Shown here in pieces: positions 6,120-6,577 of a DNA stretch of 6,577 nucleotides. The notes beneath the pieces were generated by a model that searched no databases, was not told the origin of the DNA, and saw only the letters and a list, made by a program, of their open reading frames with translations. Position 1 is the first letter of the stretch. Every line of letters begins with the position of its first letter. The position numbers were made by a program, and so were the translations under genes. This DNA is from Spirochaetales bacterium. GTDB taxonomy: Bacteria; Spirochaetota; Spirochaetia; DSM-27196; SKKC01. Where the stretch lies: assembly GCA_007126865.1 (NCBI GenBank), contig SLAN01000090.1, positions 1-6,577 of the forward strand, read 5' to 3'.

Positions 6120-6577
6120 TGAGCACTGCGGGAGATGGTATTCAAGTCGGGTTTATTGGAACCGGAGTCATGGGCGGGCCGATCGCCGGACATCTGCTCG
6201 AGGCCGGTTATTCGCTCTCGGTGTATACGAGGACGAAGGAGCGAGCAAACGACCTGCTCGAACGAGGCGCCGAATGGGCCGAGTCACCGGCGGAGGCGGC
6301 CTCCGGTGCGGCATTCGTCTTTTCGATGGTCGGCTATCCGTCCGATGTGGAGGTTACCTACTACGGGGAAAGCGGTGTGCTCGACTCCGCCTCGCGCGAC
6401 GCCGTTCTCATCGATATGACGACCTCCGACCCGGCGCTCGCCCGCCGAATTGCTGCGGACGCAGCCAAGCGCGGCCTGCACGCGCTCGATTGCCCGGTCT
6501 CGGGCGGTGATGTCGGGGCGCGCAATGCGACGCTCAGCATCATGTGCGGCGGCGATTCGGAGGCGTTCGAGCGAGCA
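6119..6577 (+). CDS. NAD(P)-dependent oxidoreductase, 3-hydroxyisobutyrate dehydrogenase family (5' part, runs off window)
   Basis: The first 153 residues are visible and the frame remains open at the right edge. They cover most of the N-terminal Rossmann domain: GFIGTGVMGGPI at 11-22 is the dinucleotide-binding loop, and MVGYPSDVE at 70-78 and LIDMTTSDP at 97-105 follow. DCPVSGGDVGA at 124-134 is the substrate-binding signature of beta-hydroxyacid dehydrogenases. The catalytic lysine and C-terminal helical domain lie beyond the window. YTRTKER at 36-42 after the second strand suggests a preference for NADP(H), which is inference. Family members include tartronate semialdehyde reductase (GarR) and L-threonate dehydrogenase (LtnD); either fits this locus. 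The ATG at 6119 is the only possible ATG, since an in-frame TAA lies at 6104-6106 and the next in-frame ATG is inside the cofactor motif. No Shine-Dalgarno is present. Confidence 0.9.
   Translation, partial: MSTAGDGIQVGFIGTGVMGGPIAGHLLEAGYSLSVYTRTKERANDLLERGAEWAESPAEAASGAAFVFSMVGYPSDVEVTYYGESGVLDSASRDAVLIDMTTSDPALARRIAADAAKRGLHALDCPVSGGDVGARNATLSIMCGGDSEAFERA

Overview
The window is a compact, GC-rich bacterial metabolic locus on three transcription units. It holds five complete protein genes and one gene cut by the right edge. There are no RNA genes, mobile elements or CRISPR arrays. Several genes have strong Shine-Dalgarno sequences (GGAGG type) and the reading frames are intact throughout. 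I cannot fix the lineage from the sequence; a free-living spirochaete is only a guess.

Layout: bases 1-153 are non-coding as far as I can tell and hold a C/A-rich degenerate direct repeat. Bases 169-3783 (+) form a tight three-gene operon: type-2 glycerate kinase, four-carbon acid sugar kinase (DUF1537 family) and a PdxA2-type 4-phospho-threonate/erythronate dehydrogenase. A short convergent gap (3784-3869) follows. On the minus strand a GntP-type sugar-acid permease (5885-4554) is followed 18 bases later by a small TPR protein (4535-3870). A divergent regulatory region (5886-6118) separates the permease from a 3-hydroxyisobutyrate-dehydrogenase-family oxidoreductase (from 6119, +), which runs off the window.

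Function: the permease would import a sugar acid. The DUF1537 kinase would phosphorylate a tetronate at C4, and the PdxA2-type enzyme would oxidise and decarboxylate it to dihydroxyacetone phosphate; this kinase/PdxA2 pair is the known D-threonate route. Glycerate kinase and the oxidoreductase would feed a second, three-carbon branch (tartronate semialdehyde to glycerate to 2-phosphoglycerate), or the oxidoreductase could be a tetronate dehydrogenase. The locus therefore looks like a sugar-acid utilisation cluster ending in two glycolytic intermediates.

The most interesting non-coding signal is a nearly identical 19-base element, TAA(G/C)CTG(T/A)TCG(T/G)GTTATGA. It abuts the start codon of both the first operon gene (154-172) and the oxidoreductase (6104-6122). 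Both genes lack a Shine-Dalgarno. The second copy is an almost perfect 16-bp palindrome, which suggests a shared operator placed over near-leaderless promoters.
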